DNA of 64,000 nt from Desulfuromonas sp. (GCA_012026975.1 VEPG01000012.1:51800-115799); one strand, 5' to 3'; counted from the first letter of the stretch, positions 17,997 through 28,893 are shown. A program made the numbers and translations. Notes: a model not told the origin generated them from the sequence alone.

Positions 17997-19289
17997 TTAT
18001 CCCTTCAACCTGATGCTCACCGACTTGGCATGTGCCTCCAACCCTTCCAGTTCGGCGACGCGGACGATCGCCGGACCGAGGCGCTCGAGGCCTTCCTTGC
18101 TGAAGCTGACCAGACTCGATTTCTTGACGAAATCGTCGAGGGAGAGCGGCGAGAAGAAGCGCGCTGTCCCGCCGGTCGGCAGGGTATGGTTCGGCCCGGC
18201 CAGGTAGTCGCCGGCGGCCTCGGGAGTGTGATGGCCGAGGAACACGGCACCGGCATGACGGATCTGCGGCAGCAGCCCGAAGGGGTCGGCCACCGCCAGC
18301 TCCAGGTGCTCGGGAGCGAGCCGGTTGGAAAAAGCGGCGGCTTCGGCCAGGTCGCGGGCCACGATGATCGCTCCGTACTGCGCCAACGACTGGCGGGCGA
18401 TCTTCTCCCGCTTGAGCGTGCGCAACTGGTCGGCAAGTGCCGCCTCGACCTTGCGGCCGAAAAGCTCGTCGGTGGTGATCAGGATCGACGAAGCCAGTTC
18501 GTCGTGCTCGGCCTGGGAGAGCAGGTCGGCGGCGATATGCTGGGGGTCGCCGCTGCCGTCGTTGATCACCAGGATTTCGCTCGGCCCGGCGATCATATCG
18601 ATATCGACCTGTCCGAAAACCAGGCGCTTGGCGGTGGCCACGTAGATGTTGCCGGGGCCGGTGATCTTGTCGACCCGCGGGATGGTGGCCGTGCCGAAGG
18701 CCAGAGCCGCCACCGCCTGGGCGCCGCCGGCCTTGAAAATCCGGTCGACGCCGGCAATGCGCGCCGCCGCCAGCACGTGCGGATTGGCCTCGCCGCCGGG
18801 CATCGGCACCACCATGACCACCTCGCCGACACCGGCGACCTTGGCCGGTACCGCGTTCATCAGCACCGATGACGGGTAGGCGGCCTTGCCGCCGGGGACG
18901 TAGATGCCGACCCGGTCGAGCGGCCGCACCATCTGGCCGACCAACACGTCGTTCTCGTCGGTGGAGAGCCAGGTTTCGGTTTTCTGCTTGCGATGGAAAA
19001 CAGCGACCCGATCGGCAGCCAGTTGCAGGTCGGCAAGGGCCTGCGGCGCCACCGCCGCCATGGCCGCATCGATCTCCGCCGCGGTGACTTCCAGCGTTGC
19101 CGCCGTCAGCTGCAGATGGTCGAAGCGTGCAGTATAGTCGCACACCGCGGCATCGCCGCGTTCGCGTACGTCGGCGATGATCGCTTTGACCGCGGTCTCG
19201 ACCTCACTGGAGACTTCTTCGCCGCGCGCCACGATCAGCGCAAAGGTTTTATCAAATTCGGGATCGTTGAAACGCAGGAACCGGATCAT
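17997..19289 (-). CDS. hisD: Histidinol dehydrogenase
   Basis: The 430-residue protein has the HisD hallmarks: YVPGGKAAYPSSVLMNAVPA, GAQAVAALAFGT, DMIAGPSEI and the zinc/active-site ends HDELASS and NHTLPTGG. It oxidises L-histidinol to L-histidine in two NAD-dependent steps. ATG 19289 with GGGAGGAGAGG upstream is preferred over a frame reaching 19370. It is 19 bp from hisG. Confidence 0.96.
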   Translation of the reverse strand: MIRFLRFNDPEFDKTFALIVARGEEVSSEVETAVKAIIADVRERGDAAVCDYTARFDHLQLTAATLEVTAAEIDAAMAAVAPQALADLQLAADRVAVFHRKQKTETWLSTDENDVLVGQMVRPLDRVGIYVPGGKAAYPSSVLMNAVPAKVAGVGEVVMVVPMPGGEANPHVLAAARIAGVDRIFKAGGAQAVAALAFGTATIPRVDKITGPGNIYVATAKRLVFGQVDIDMIAGPSEILVINDGSGDPQHIAADLLSQAEHDELASSILITTDELFGRKVEAALADQLRTLKREKIARQSLAQYGAIIVARDLAEAAAFSNRLAPEHLELAVADPFGLLPQIRHAGAVFLGHHTPEAAGDYLAGPNHTLPTGGTARFFSPLSLDDFVKKSSLVSFSKEGLERLGPAIVRVAELEGLEAHAKSVSIRLKG

Positions 19290-19308
19290 CCTCTCCTCCC
19301 TCCGCGGG

Positions 19309-19971
19309 TCAGGCCGAGATGCGCGGCGCGGCCTCGACCACCTGCTCGAGCCCGGCAATGATTGCCGCAATCCGCCGGTGCTTGGTCTTGAGACTGGCGC
19401 GGTTGACGATCAGGCGGCTGGTGACATCACAGATCGTCTCCACCTCGACCAGGCCGTTCTCCCGCAGCGTCCCGCCGGTCGAGACCAGGTCGACGATGCG
19501 TTCGGCCAAACCGACCAGCGGCGCCAGTTCGATCGAACCGTACAGCTTGATTACCTCGACCTGCACCCCCTTCGCCGCAAAATAGCGTTCGGTGATGTTC
19601 GGATACTTGGTGGCGATGCGGATGTTCGACCAGCCGGCCGGATCATCCCCCTCACGCAACGTTTTCGGTTCAGCCACCATCAACCGGCAGTAACCGAAAC
19701 GCAGGTCGAGGGGCTCGTAGAGGTCGCACCCCTGTTCGAGCAGGGTGTCCTTACCGACCACGCCGAGATCGGCGCAGCCGTGTTCGACATAGGTCGGTAC
19801 ATCCTGGGCGCGCACCGCCATGAAGCGGGTGCGGTCGGCGGCATTCTCGAACACCAACTTGCGGCTCTCCCCTTCCATCTCCGGACAGGTGATGCCGATC
19901 TTGGCGAACAAGGCCATCGAGTCCTGCATGATGCGCCCTTTCGGCAGGGCGAAGGTGATCCAGTCGGACAT
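19309..19971 (-). CDS. hisG: ATP phosphoribosyltransferase, short form
   Basis: The 220-residue protein is the short catalytic form (start WITFALPKGRIM, PRPP loop TGGTLRENGL) and lacks the C-terminal regulatory domain of long HisG. Short HisG works as a hetero-octamer with HisZ, which is not in this window. It carries out the first committed step of histidine synthesis. ATG 19971 follows AAGGA. The GTAGGGGC repeat separates it from murA. Confidence 0.95.
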   Translation of the reverse strand: MSDWITFALPKGRIMQDSMALFAKIGITCPEMEGESRKLVFENAADRTRFMAVRAQDVPTYVEHGCADLGVVGKDTLLEQGCDLYEPLDLRFGYCRLMVAEPKTLREGDDPAGWSNIRIATKYPNITERYFAAKGVQVEVIKLYGSIELAPLVGLAERIVDLVSTGGTLRENGLVEVETICDVTSRLIVNRASLKTKHRRIAAIIAGLEQVVEAAPRISA

Positions 19972-19982
19972 AGGCAATCCTT

Positions 19983-20029
19983 GTAGGGGCGGACTGCGTC
20001 CGCCCAGGGCGCATGCAATGCGCCCCTGC
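19983..20029. repeat. GTAGGGGC interspersed repeat, murA-hisG gap
   Basis: Begins GTAGGGGCGGAC and ends GCGCCCCTGC, with two inner inverted repeats (GGGCGGAC/GTCCGCCC and GGGCGCAT/ATGCGCCC). Confidence 0.55.
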
Positions 20030-20034
20030 CGTCA

Positions 20035-21294
<1,260 letters not shown>

Positions 21295-21320
21295 GAAACA
21301 CCCTCGTATTGTTGATTATT

Positions 21321-21372
21321 GTAGGGGCGGCGTTTCGCCGCCCTTAATCAGGCGGGGAGAGCCCGCCCCTAC
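21321..21372. repeat. GTAGGGGC interspersed repeat, prmC-murA gap
   Basis: A 52-bp element bounded by GTAGGGGC and GCCCCTAC, with inner GGGCGGCG-tttc-CGCCGCCC. Its right end contains the TAG stop codon of prmC. Confidence 0.6.
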
Positions 21373-22217
21373 ACCCGTCGTCCACCCACCACCCGCTCGA
21401 TACCGGCAAGGTCGCGAGAAATAAAAAGTTCCGCAAGTCCGGCGGCGGCAAGCAGTTCACGAACTGACGCGGCCTGGCCAATCCCGATCTCGACCAGTAG
21501 CCACCCTCCCGGAGCGAGGATCGCGCCGGCCTGGCGGGCCAGGGCGCGGTAAGCGTCGAGGCCGTCGCCCCCCCCGTTGAGAGCCAGCTGCGGCTCGAAC
21601 TCGCGCACCTCCGGCATCAGCGTGGCCAGATCCCCCGTGGGGATGTACGGGGGATTGGCAACAATCAGGGCAAACGGTCCGGCCGGCAAGGCGGCAAGGT
21701 CGGCCTGAAGGAAGTCGATGCGTTCACCCACGCCGTTCAGCCGGGCGTTCTCCATCGCCACCGCCAGGGCCGTCGACGACAGGTCGATGGCCGTGACCCG
21801 GCACTCCGGACGCTCATGAGCCAGGGCGATCGCCAGGGCGCCGCTGCCGGTACCGACATCGAGCACCCGGGTGGCACCGGGCAGTCGTTTCAGAGCTTCC
21901 TCGACCAGCAGTTCGGTATCCGGCCGGGGGATCAGCACCGCCGGTGTCACCTTGAGCGGCAGCGACCAGAATTCGGTTTCGCCAAGAATATAGGCCAACG
22001 GCTCGCGCCCGGCGCGCCGCCGGACCTTCTCGCGATAAGCCACCAGCTCATCGGCCTGCAGCGGTCGCTCGAAATTCAGATACAGCCCCACCCGGTCCAG
22101 CTCCAGGGTGGCGGCCAGCAGCAGTTCGGCATCGAGCCGCGGGCTGTCGATGCCGCGCCCGGCAAAGTAGTCGGCGGTCCAGCGCAGCAGCTTCAGGACC
22201 GTCCAGCTCTCCGTCAA
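21369..22217 (-). CDS. prmC: Peptide chain release factor N5-glutamine methyltransferase
   Basis: The 282-residue enzyme has the N-terminal helical PrmC domain, a SAM-binding motif (VLDVGTGSGALAIAL) and the catalytic NPPY. It methylates the GGQ glutamine of RF1/RF2. A TTG at 22217 with GGAGGGG upstream is chosen; it starts 1 bp after the prfA stop. The two genes form the usual enzyme-substrate pair. The stop codon lies in a repeat, so the last residues (VVGGRRV) may have been altered by the insertion. Confidence 0.93.
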   Translation of the reverse strand: MTESWTVLKLLRWTADYFAGRGIDSPRLDAELLLAATLELDRVGLYLNFERPLQADELVAYREKVRRRAGREPLAYILGETEFWSLPLKVTPAVLIPRPDTELLVEEALKRLPGATRVLDVGTGSGALAIALAHERPECRVTAIDLSSTALAVAMENARLNGVGERIDFLQADLAALPAGPFALIVANPPYIPTGDLATLMPEVREFEPQLALNGGGDGLDAYRALARQAGAILAPGGWLLVEIGIGQAASVRELLAAAGLAELFISRDLAGIERVVGGRRV

Positions 22218-22218
22218 G

Positions 22219-23292
22219 CTACCCCTCCTGCCCGGCCAGCAGCTCGGCCTGGGCATGGGTCGCCAGCGCCTCGACCACCTCGTCGAGATCCCCCTCCATG
22301 ATGCTTTCCAGGCGGTACAGGGTCAGATTGATGCGGTGGTCGGTACAGCGCCCCTGTGGAAAGTTGTAGGTGCGAATCCGCTCGGAGCGATCGCCACTGC
22401 CGACCTGGCTTTTGCGGTCGGCCGCCGTCTTGGCATCCTGCTCGGCGCGCATGGCATCGAGCAGCCGGGCCTGCAGCACCTTCATCGCCTTGGCGCGGTT
22501 CTTGTGCTGCGATTTTTCGTCCTGGCAGCTGACCACCAGCCCGGTCGGCAGGTGGGTGATGCGCACCGCCGATTCAGTCTTGTTGACATGCTGGCCGCCG
22601 GCACCCGAGGCGCGATAGACATCGACCCGCAATTCGGTCGGGTCGATCTGGACTTCGACATCCTCGGCTTCGGGAAGCACCGCCACGGTACAGGCCGAGG
22701 TGTGAATCCGTCCCTGCGCTTCGGTTTCCGGGACGCGTTGCACCCGGTGGGTGCCGCTTTCGAATTTGAAGCGCGAATAGACCCCCTGGCCGCTGATCAG
22801 GGCAATCACTTCCTTGAAGCCGCCGACTTCCGCCTCGGCGGCGGAGAGAATCTCGACCCGCCAGCCCTGGCGCTCGGCATAGCGGGTGTACATGCGGAAC
22901 AGGTCGCCGGCAAAGAGGGCCGCCTCGTTGCCACCGGTGCCGGCGCGAATCTCGAGGATAATGTTTTTGGTGTCGTTCGGATCCTTCGGCAGCAGCAGCA
23001 GCTTGATCTGCTGCTCGAGCTCATTCTGCTCGACTTCCAGTTCCTGCAGTTCGGCACGCGCCATGTCGCGCACTTCCTGGTCCGGATCCTTCAGCAGTTC
23101 CTGGCTGCCGGCGGCATTCTCACGCACCTTGCAGAACCGATGATATGCCGCCACCACCGGACTGAGGTCGGAATGCTCCTTGGAGAGGGCGCGAAATCGT
23201 CCCTGGTCCGCCAGCGTCTTAGGGTCGGCGAGAAGCCCCTCCACTTCGCGGAAGCGGTCGGCGACTTCTTCAAGCTTGTGCAGCATCGACAT
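22219..23292 (-). CDS. prfA: Peptide chain release factor 1
   Basis: The 357-residue RF1 has the GGQ loop ([16 protein letters not shown]) and the C-terminal [12 protein letters not shown] and [15 protein letters not shown] motifs. It releases peptides at UAA and UAG. An in-frame ATG at 23286 (second Met) is an alternative start because no strong ribosome-binding site is visible. It is 3 bp from thyX, so probably in one transcript. Confidence 0.96.
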   Translation of the reverse strand: MSMLHKLEEVADRFREVEGLLADPKTLADQGRFRALSKEHSDLSPVVAAYHRFCKVRENAAGSQELLKDPDQEVRDMARAELQELEVEQNELEQQIKLLLLPKDPNDTKNIILEIRAGTGGNEAALFAGDLFRMYTRYAERQGWRVEILSAAEAEVGGFKEVIALISGQGVYSRFKFESGTHRVQRVPETEAQGRIHTSACTVAVLPEAEDVEVQIDPTELRVDVYRASGAGGQHVNKTESAVRITHLPTGLVVSCQDEKSQHKNRAKAMKVLQARLLDAMRAEQDAKTAADRKSQVGSGDRSERIRTYNFPQGRCTDHRINLTLYRLESIMEGDLDEVVEALATHAQAELLAGQEG

Positions 23293-23295
23293 GGG

Positions 23296-23985
23296 TCAGG
23301 TTAAGTCCTTGTATTCCTTGCGGACCGCCACCGCCTCGCCACAGGTCATCTTCCCTTCCGGACAGGCACCGCGTAGACAGCCGGGGCCGGCATCGGCAAA
23401 GAGGAGCGGGGCGGCACCGCGGACCAGGCGCAGCATTTCCTTGGCCATGGCGCGGATCTCCCACTGGGCGCGCCGGCAGCAGCGCAAGGCAAAGAAATGA
23501 TGCAGCTCCCGTGCATTCATGGTCATTACCAACTTGGTGGCCGCGGCATTGGGCAACACGAAGCGGGCATCCTCGGCCGGGATGCCGGCACTCAGCAATT
23601 CACGGTAAAGTTCATGGGTCGCCGCCAGGTGTTCATGGAAGCGCGCCGCCAACCCCGGCTGTGCGGCAATGCTCTCCGGCACGATCGCCTCAAAGGGTGT
23701 CTCATGAGAGACGTAACGCTGGCTCTGCTGCGAATAGGAAGCGATGCGGTGGCGCACCAACTGGTGTGAACAGGCGCGGCTGATCCCCTCGATGCCGAAG
23801 GTGAAGCTGGCATGCTCGAGCACCGACAGGTGTCCCATGTCGACGATCTTGCGCAGCAGCTTGGGCGCCTGCTCCGGAGCACGCTCCAGCAACTGGCTGA
23901 TGCTCGCATCGGAATAGCAGAGCCGGGCGGCAGCAGCAGCCACCTGTTCGGGATCAGGGGTGTGGGTCAGGAGTTGGACACGCAT
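23296..23985 (-). CDS. thyX: Flavin-dependent thymidylate synthase
   Basis: The 229-residue protein has the ThyX signature RHRIASYSQQSQR (RHRxxSxxxxSxR) and conserved HLSVLEHASFTF. It makes dTMP from dUMP with FADH2 and methylene-THF and is unrelated to ThyA. The C-terminus has a Cys-containing tail (CLRGACPEGKMTCGE), which could bind a metal; I have seen this tail in other deltaproteobacterial ThyX. ATG 23985 is preferred to an upstream TTG. Confidence 0.95.
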   Translation of the reverse strand: MRVQLLTHTPDPEQVAAAAARLCYSDASISQLLERAPEQAPKLLRKIVDMGHLSVLEHASFTFGIEGISRACSHQLVRHRIASYSQQSQRYVSHETPFEAIVPESIAAQPGLAARFHEHLAATHELYRELLSAGIPAEDARFVLPNAAATKLVMTMNARELHHFFALRCCRRAQWEIRAMAKEMLRLVRGAAPLLFADAGPGCLRGACPEGKMTCGEAVAVRKEYKDLT

Positions 23986-24081
23986 GGCCCTTCGCAATCG
24001 AGCTGGACCGCGCCGTCCGGAAACCGGGCCGAGTCCCGGGTCGGGACGCGGAAAGGATGGGTCGCGGCATGACGGCCGCTA

Positions 24082-24110
24082 CAAAACAGAGACGGCCCCG
24101 CAGGGCCGTC
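24082..24110 (-). terminator. Terminator after rpmE
   Basis: On the minus strand GACGGCCC-TGCG-GGGCCGTC is followed by TCTGTTTTGT. Confidence 0.7.
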
Positions 24111-24126
24111 CCCGGAACAAAACCGG

Positions 24127-24330
24127 CTATTTTTGCTCGTACTTTTTGCGGAAGCGTTCGATGCGCCCGGCGGTGTCGAGCAGCTTCTGCTTGCCGGTGA
24201 AGAACGGATGGCAGTTCGAGCAGACCTCGGTGATGATCTCGTCCTTCTTGGTAGACCGGGTTTCGAAGGTGTTGCCGCAATGGCACTTCACCGTGACCGG
24301 CTGATATTTCGGGTGGATTCCTTCTTTCAT
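24127..24330 (-). CDS. rpmE: 50S ribosomal protein L31 (zinc-binding form)
   Basis: The 67-residue protein has the C+ type zinc ligands: CHCGNTF and [14 protein letters not shown]. It starts [12 protein letters not shown], the usual L31 start, at ATG 24330, with AGGAG upstream. The Cys pairs mark the zinc-containing paralogue, the one used when zinc is plentiful; no C- paralogue is seen here. A terminator follows, so thyX and prfA have their own promoter. Confidence 0.97.
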   Translation of the reverse strand: MKEGIHPKYQPVTVKCHCGNTFETRSTKKDEIITEVCSNCHPFFTGKQKLLDTAGRIERFRKKYEQK

Positions 24331-24441
24331 GACTCTCGCTCCTGGGCGGCCTGGCTTGGTACAGACCTGATAATGCGGCGGTGTGCCGTTAAAGGTATGA
24401 ATTATTAGCATTAGCGACAGGGAATTGCAAGCACTGTCGCA

Positions 24442-25689
24442 TCACTGATTCATCGAATTGAAGAAGTCCTGGTTGCTCTTGCTTTCGCCGAGCTTGTCGA
24501 GAAGAAACTCCATGCTGTCGACCACGTTCATGCTGCTGAGCACCTTGCGCAACAACCAGATGCGCTGCAGCGTGGTCTGATCGATCAGCAGTTCCTCGCG
24601 GCGGGTCCCCGACTTGTTGACATCAATGGCCGGGAAGGTGCGCTTGTCGACCAGTCGTCGATCGAGCTGCAGTTCCATGTTGCCGGTCCCCTTGAACTCT
24701 TCGAAGATCACCTCGTCCATCTTGCTGCCGGTATCGACCAGGGCGGTGGCGATAATGGTCAGCGACCCCCCCTCTTCAATGTTGCGGGCGGCACCGAAGA
24801 AGCGCTTCGGCTTGTGCAGGGCGTTGGAATCGACCCCGCCGGAGAGGATCTTGCCGGAGGGCGGCACCTCGGTGTTGTAGGCGCGCGCCAGGCGGGTGAT
24901 CGAATCGAGGAGGATAACCACGTCGCGCTTATGCTCGACCAGGCGCTTGGCTTTCTCGATGACCATCTCGGCGACCTGGACGTGGCGGGTCGCCGGCTCG
25001 TCGAAGGTCGAGGAGATAACTTCACCCTTGACCGAACGCTGCATGTCGGTGACCTCTTCCGGCCGCTCGTCGATCAGCAGGACGATCAGGTAGACTTCGG
25101 GGTGGTTGGTCGTGATCGAGTTGGCGATGTTCTGCAGCAGCATGGTTTTGCCGGTGCGCGGCGGGGCGACGATCAGGGCGCGCTGCCCCTTGCCGACCGG
25201 CGTGGCGATATCGACCACGCGCATCGACAGGTTGTCATGGGTGGTCTCCAGCACCAGGCGCTCGTTCGGGTAGAGCGGGGTGAGGTTGTCGAACAGCGTC
25301 TTCTCCCGCGCCACCGCCGGGTCCTCGAAGTTGACCTCGGACACCTTGAGCAGGGCAAAGTAGCGTTCCCCCTCCTTGGGCGGGCGAATCTGCCCGGAGA
25401 CCGTATCGCCGGTGCGCAGGTTGAAGCGGCGGATCTGCGACGGCGAGACGTAGATGTCGTCCGGCCCCGGCAGATAGTTGGCATCCGGAGCGCGCAGGAA
25501 ACCGAAACCGTCCGGGAGGATCTCCAGAACCCCCTCGCCGAAGATGGCGCCGTTCTTCTCCGAGGTGGCGTTGAGGACGGCGAAGATCAGATCCTGCTTG
25601 CGCATCCCGGCTGCACCTTCCACGCCGAGTTCCTTGGCGATCGCCGACAGTTCGGTGATCTTTTTCTCTTTCAATTCCTTCAGGTTCAT
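24442..25689 (-). CDS. rho: Transcription termination factor Rho
   Basis: The 415-residue protein has the N-terminal helical and cold-shock-like RNA-binding domain, then the RecA-type ATPase core with Walker A ([11 protein letters not shown]), [11 protein letters not shown], the Q/R loops and [18 protein letters not shown]. It is the hexameric RNA helicase of Rho-dependent termination. GGAG precedes the ATG. rpmE follows after 111 bp. Confidence 0.98.
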   Translation of the reverse strand: MNLKELKEKKITELSAIAKELGVEGAAGMRKQDLIFAVLNATSEKNGAIFGEGVLEILPDGFGFLRAPDANYLPGPDDIYVSPSQIRRFNLRTGDTVSGQIRPPKEGERYFALLKVSEVNFEDPAVAREKTLFDNLTPLYPNERLVLETTHDNLSMRVVDIATPVGKGQRALIVAPPRTGKTMLLQNIANSITTNHPEVYLIVLLIDERPEEVTDMQRSVKGEVISSTFDEPATRHVQVAEMVIEKAKRLVEHKRDVVILLDSITRLARAYNTEVPPSGKILSGGVDSNALHKPKRFFGAARNIEEGGSLTIIATALVDTGSKMDEVIFEEFKGTGNMELQLDRRLVDKRTFPAIDVNKSGTRREELLIDQTTLQRIWLLRKVLSSMNVVDSMEFLLDKLGESKSNQDFFNSMNQ

Positions 25690-25986
25690 CGTTTCTCCTG
25701 GCGGAGCAAGCCCCGCATGTCACTTGTCCGGTGACGATGATGCAACACAGTGTTCTCAGCCATGCAGGCCGAAAAAGGTTTTGGATGGAAAATTTTTAAT
25801 GTCTTGGTCTGTCGTTGCGGGCTTACCGCTAAAGGGTCTCGGTTTATAACCTTCAACGTTTCAAGGACGTGGTCTTATCCGGGATCGGCGTATTGATTGA
25901 AAGGAAGTCGGTATATTTAGGATAGTGAACAGGGGAAGGTTCTATAAATCAGTCTTCGGCATTCTTACCGGCTTTTCACTTCGCTG
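25690..25986. other. Intergenic region upstream of rho
   Basis: This 297-bp stretch lies between the rho start and the gluQ stop. It is more AT-rich than the genes, as expected for a long rho leader. I see no protein gene and no structured RNA that I recognise. Confidence 0.5.
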
Positions 25987-26880
25987 TCAACGGCAATTTC
26001 CATGAGTTGCCGGGATGCGGCCGACCGCCAGACAATCACTCCCCCAGGCCAGCAGTTCGGCCGATGGCGCGGTGTGCAACTCGCCGGGGATGTCCTGCCC
26101 GAGCCATTCCAAGGCCCTCTTGATCATTTCCCCGCCACGGGCCAGGGGATTGTCACCCTCGCCGTTGCGTTTGCTGATCTTGCTGCCGTCGGCATGCAGA
26201 ACCAACGGAAGATGCAGATAGGCGGGAACCGGCCGCCCCAGATTTTCCAGAAGGAAGATCTGACGCAGCGTCGAACCGAGCAGGTCGGCCCCGCGCACCA
26301 CCTGATTGACCCTGCTGTCAGCATCGTCAACCACGACCGCCAGTTGGTAGGCAATCATTCCGTCGGCCCGACGCAGGACAAAATCGCCCACATCCCTGGC
26401 CAGATTCTGCTCGTATCGGCCGAATACGCCGTCTATGAAACCGGACTGTCGATCCGGCACCCGAATCCGCACGGCCCGCGGCAATCGCCCGGCCGGCAGA
26501 CCCTGCCGACAGGTTCCCGGGTAGATCGGCCCTTCCTCGCCGGGGTGGGGGGCGCTGGCGAGAATTTCCTTCCGGGAGCAGGCACAGTCGTAAAGCAGCC
26601 CCTGGTTATGCAATTGCTCCAGCGCTGCAAGATAAGCCTCCTGGCGGCGACTCTGCCAGACAACTTCGCCATCCCAGCGAAACCCCAACGTTTCGAGCGT
26701 AAAGAGAATCTCGTCGGCAGCCCCCGGCACGACCCGCGGCGTGTCGAGATCCTCGATTCGCACCAGCCAGCGTCCGCCGGCGCGGCGGGCCAGGCAATAG
26801 CTACCCACGGCGGCGACCAGCGAACCGAAATGCAGCGGCCCGGTCGGGCTGGGGGCAAAACGGCCGGTGATGGTGGTCAT
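25987..26880 (-). CDS. gluQ: Glutamyl-Q tRNA(Asp) synthetase
   Basis: The 297-residue protein is a truncated class I glutamyl-tRNA synthetase: RFAPSPTGPLHFGS (HIGH region), RIEDLDTPR, and KISKRNG (KMSKS region), with no anticodon-binding domain. It loads Glu onto queuosine 34 of tRNA-Asp. The Cys-containing CACSRKE and YPGTC residues fit the zinc site of YadB/GluQ. ATG 26880 is chosen over a TTG at 26955. It stands alone on the minus strand. Confidence 0.93.
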   Translation of the reverse strand: MTTITGRFAPSPTGPLHFGSLVAAVGSYCLARRAGGRWLVRIEDLDTPRVVPGAADEILFTLETLGFRWDGEVVWQSRRQEAYLAALEQLHNQGLLYDCACSRKEILASAPHPGEEGPIYPGTCRQGLPAGRLPRAVRIRVPDRQSGFIDGVFGRYEQNLARDVGDFVLRRADGMIAYQLAVVVDDADSRVNQVVRGADLLGSTLRQIFLLENLGRPVPAYLHLPLVLHADGSKISKRNGEGDNPLARGGEMIKRALEWLGQDIPGELHTAPSAELLAWGSDCLAVGRIPATHGNCR

Positions 26881-27004
26881 TCCCACGTGGGTACTTCCCG
26901 GCCCGTCAGGGCACCGAAGGGTTCCCAAAGGCGTGAAGTCATGGGGCCGTGACAAAAAATCTCGGGCAAACCACTAAAATCACTCGGTTTCACCACTAAT
27001 TCCA

Positions 27005-27033
27005 TTGACAAAGGATAGGAAAAACACTATTTA
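27005..27033 (+). promoter_or_regulatory. Sigma-70 promoter of the Rrf2 gene
   Basis: TTGACA (27005-27010) and TATTTA (27028-27033) are separated by 17 bp, about 40 bp upstream of the rrf2-type gene. Confidence 0.7.
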
Positions 27034-27075
27034 CACGATACTGGATAGTCGATAAATGTTACCGGAGAATGCTGC

Positions 27076-27543
27076 ATGATCATCACCCGTGCTACGGAAT
27101 ATGCCATTCGCGCCGTCCTTTACATGGCCTGTCAGCCCCAAGGGGAGATCATTTTCAAGAAGGATATCTGTCGAGCCCAGGAGATCACCCCGGCATTTCT
27201 GACCAAAATCCTGCAACCCCTGATCAAGGAGGGGATCGTCGGTTCGCAACGCGGCGTCGGCGGCGGCTTCTATCTTGCCAAACCGGCAGCCGAAATCAAC
27301 CTCTTTGATATCGTCAAGACCCAGGAAGGCCCGCTTTACCTGAATCAGTGCCTGATCAAGGAAGGCTATTGCGGCCGGGAGTTCTTTTGCCCCGTACACG
27401 GCGCCTGGAAGGAAATCCGCACCGAACTCGTGACCACTCTTTCCCGCTACGACTTCGCCATGCTGGCTTCCCGCCAGGGGGAACTCCCCCCCATCCCCGC
27501 CTTTACGGGAAAGCCCCGCAGAAAAAAATCCGCCACAGCTTGA
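27076..27543 (+). CDS. Rrf2-family transcriptional regulator
   Basis: The 155-residue protein has the Rrf2 winged-helix domain (TRATEYAIRAVLYMA, ITPAFLTKILQPLIKEGIVGS, RGVGGGFYLAKP) and three cysteines, Cys92, Cys99 and Cys105. Their spacing (C-x6-C-x5-C) matches Fe-S-binding members such as IscR and NsrR, so an iron-sulfur or redox sensor is likely. It lies 357 bp upstream of the cytochrome operon in the same orientation and has its own promoter. No isc genes are near, so it is not IscR by context; control of the cytochrome operon is a reasonable guess. Confidence 0.88.
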   Translation: MIITRATEYAIRAVLYMACQPQGEIIFKKDICRAQEITPAFLTKILQPLIKEGIVGSQRGVGGGFYLAKPAAEINLFDIVKTQEGPLYLNQCLIKEGYCGREFFCPVHGAWKEIRTELVTTLSRYDFAMLASRQGELPPIPAFTGKPRRKKSATA

Positions 27544-27549
27544 ATTCAT

Positions 27550-27591
27550 AAAAAACACCCTGGAGACCAGGAGGGCAAGTCATCCAGGGTG
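27550..27591 (-). other. Hairpin in the rrf2-cytochrome gap; rest of the gap empty
   Basis: An 8-bp stem (CACCCTGG/CCAGGGTG) encloses a long loop 12 bp after the rrf2 stop. The U-tract (six) is on the minus strand, so it reads best as a minus-strand terminator, yet no minus-strand gene feeds into it. The remainder of 27544-27900 is AT-rich and holds no gene that I recognise; it should contain the cytochrome operon promoter. Confidence 0.4.
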
Positions 27592-27900
27592 AAGCAGGAA
27601 GCCGCGTCCGACTCCCTGTACAAAACCTTCTGTGTAAATTATACCAGATCAACAGGGATTTTCCAAAAAACACCAAAATTCCTCCTGAATTCTCTGCAAC
27701 ACACCGTTTTGCCTCTTGTTTTTTTCATAAAACTCCGCATAATACTTTGAGTCTCAGAATTTTCTCACCAGAACCGGGTGGGGACTTTTATATCTTTAGT
27801 TTAGACTGATTCCTGTTTTTGCAATACAGATTTTTATTCAGGTGAATGTACTTTTCCCCGCACCACAACCACGCATTGAGGTGCAGAACAGGAGGCCCGC

Positions 27901-28893
27901 GTGTTTCCCCGTCTATTCCTTCTCATTTCCATCATCGGCTCGGTTGCCCTGATAGTGGCCTGTACCGACCTCGCCGCCCTGCGTGTCAGCCGGCCGATCG
28001 CCCCGATCCAGGACTATGAAACCTTTTTGGTCGGCAACCTCGAGGCCGATTACGTCGGTGACGAGAACTGCCTGGCGAAGTGTCACAAGCACGACAAGAT
28101 CGCCAAGGATTTCAAACTCTCGATTCACGGCGAACAGATCTCGGCGGAAACCGGCCTGCCACTGGTCAATTGCGAATCGTGCCACGGGCCGGGAAGCCTG
28201 GCCGTGGCTAAGATCGATGAAAAACAGGTCTGCGACTTCAAGACGCTGCTCCCCCTCGATGAATTTCCGGCCCAGGCCCAGGCGATGCTCTGCCTGAAGT
28301 GCCACTCGGCGGCCTCGACCCCGAATCTTGTCAACTGGAACAGCAGCATCCACGCAATGAACGACGTCAGTTGCTTCTCCTGTCACAAACTGCACATGGG
28401 ACCGCAGCAAAAACTTGGCCGCCACGAACAGCAGGAGGTCTGCGAAAGCTGCCATCTCATGGTCAAGATGGAGTTTGCCCAGTTCTCCCATCACCCGGTG
28501 CCGGAGCATAAGATGGCCTGCACCGACTGTCACGACCCGCACAACTCATCGAACTCCACCAACCTCAAGGGGATGCAGGTCAAGGCCGTTTGCACCCGCT
28601 GCCACATGGAGTATCAGGGACCGTTCGTCTACGAGCACGCCGACGTCACCGAGGATTGCACCAACTGTCACAATCCGCACGGCTCACCCAACAACAACCT
28701 GCTGACGGTTAATCAGCCGTTCCTGTGCATGCAGTGTCACGCCGGCCACCACGGCCAGCGTTCCGACCAGGGGGCTCTAGACAACACGTCGATGAAACAG
28801 GCGTTTTTTACTCGCTGCACCGACTGTCATACGTCCATTCACGGCACTGACGTTCCGACCGTGCATGGCCGCGGCGGCTTCATTGCACGCTAA
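27901..28893 (+). CDS. MtrA/DmsE-like multiheme cytochrome c lipoprotein
   Basis: The 330-residue protein has a lipobox (IVAC, Cys21) and nine CXXCH heme motifs, plus a tenth unusual CX3CH (CLAKCH, residues 57-62). Ten hemes match the decaheme MtrA/DmsE family, which conducts electrons through the outer membrane inside an MtrB-type barrel. Many additional His (KCHKHDK, FSHHPVPEHK) can serve as distal ligands. The GTG at 27901 has AGGAGG upstream. It is the first gene of a four-gene operon, and the next gene is the barrel. A cell-surface MtrC/OmcB-type cytochrome is missing. Confidence 0.88.
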   Translation: MFPRLFLLISIIGSVALIVACTDLAALRVSRPIAPIQDYETFLVGNLEADYVGDENCLAKCHKHDKIAKDFKLSIHGEQISAETGLPLVNCESCHGPGSLAVAKIDEKQVCDFKTLLPLDEFPAQAQAMLCLKCHSAASTPNLVNWNSSIHAMNDVSCFSCHKLHMGPQQKLGRHEQQEVCESCHLMVKMEFAQFSHHPVPEHKMACTDCHDPHNSSNSTNLKGMQVKAVCTRCHMEYQGPFVYEHADVTEDCTNCHNPHGSPNNNLLTVNQPFLCMQCHAGHHGQRSDQGALDNTSMKQAFFTRCTDCHTSIHGTDVPTVHGRGGFIAR

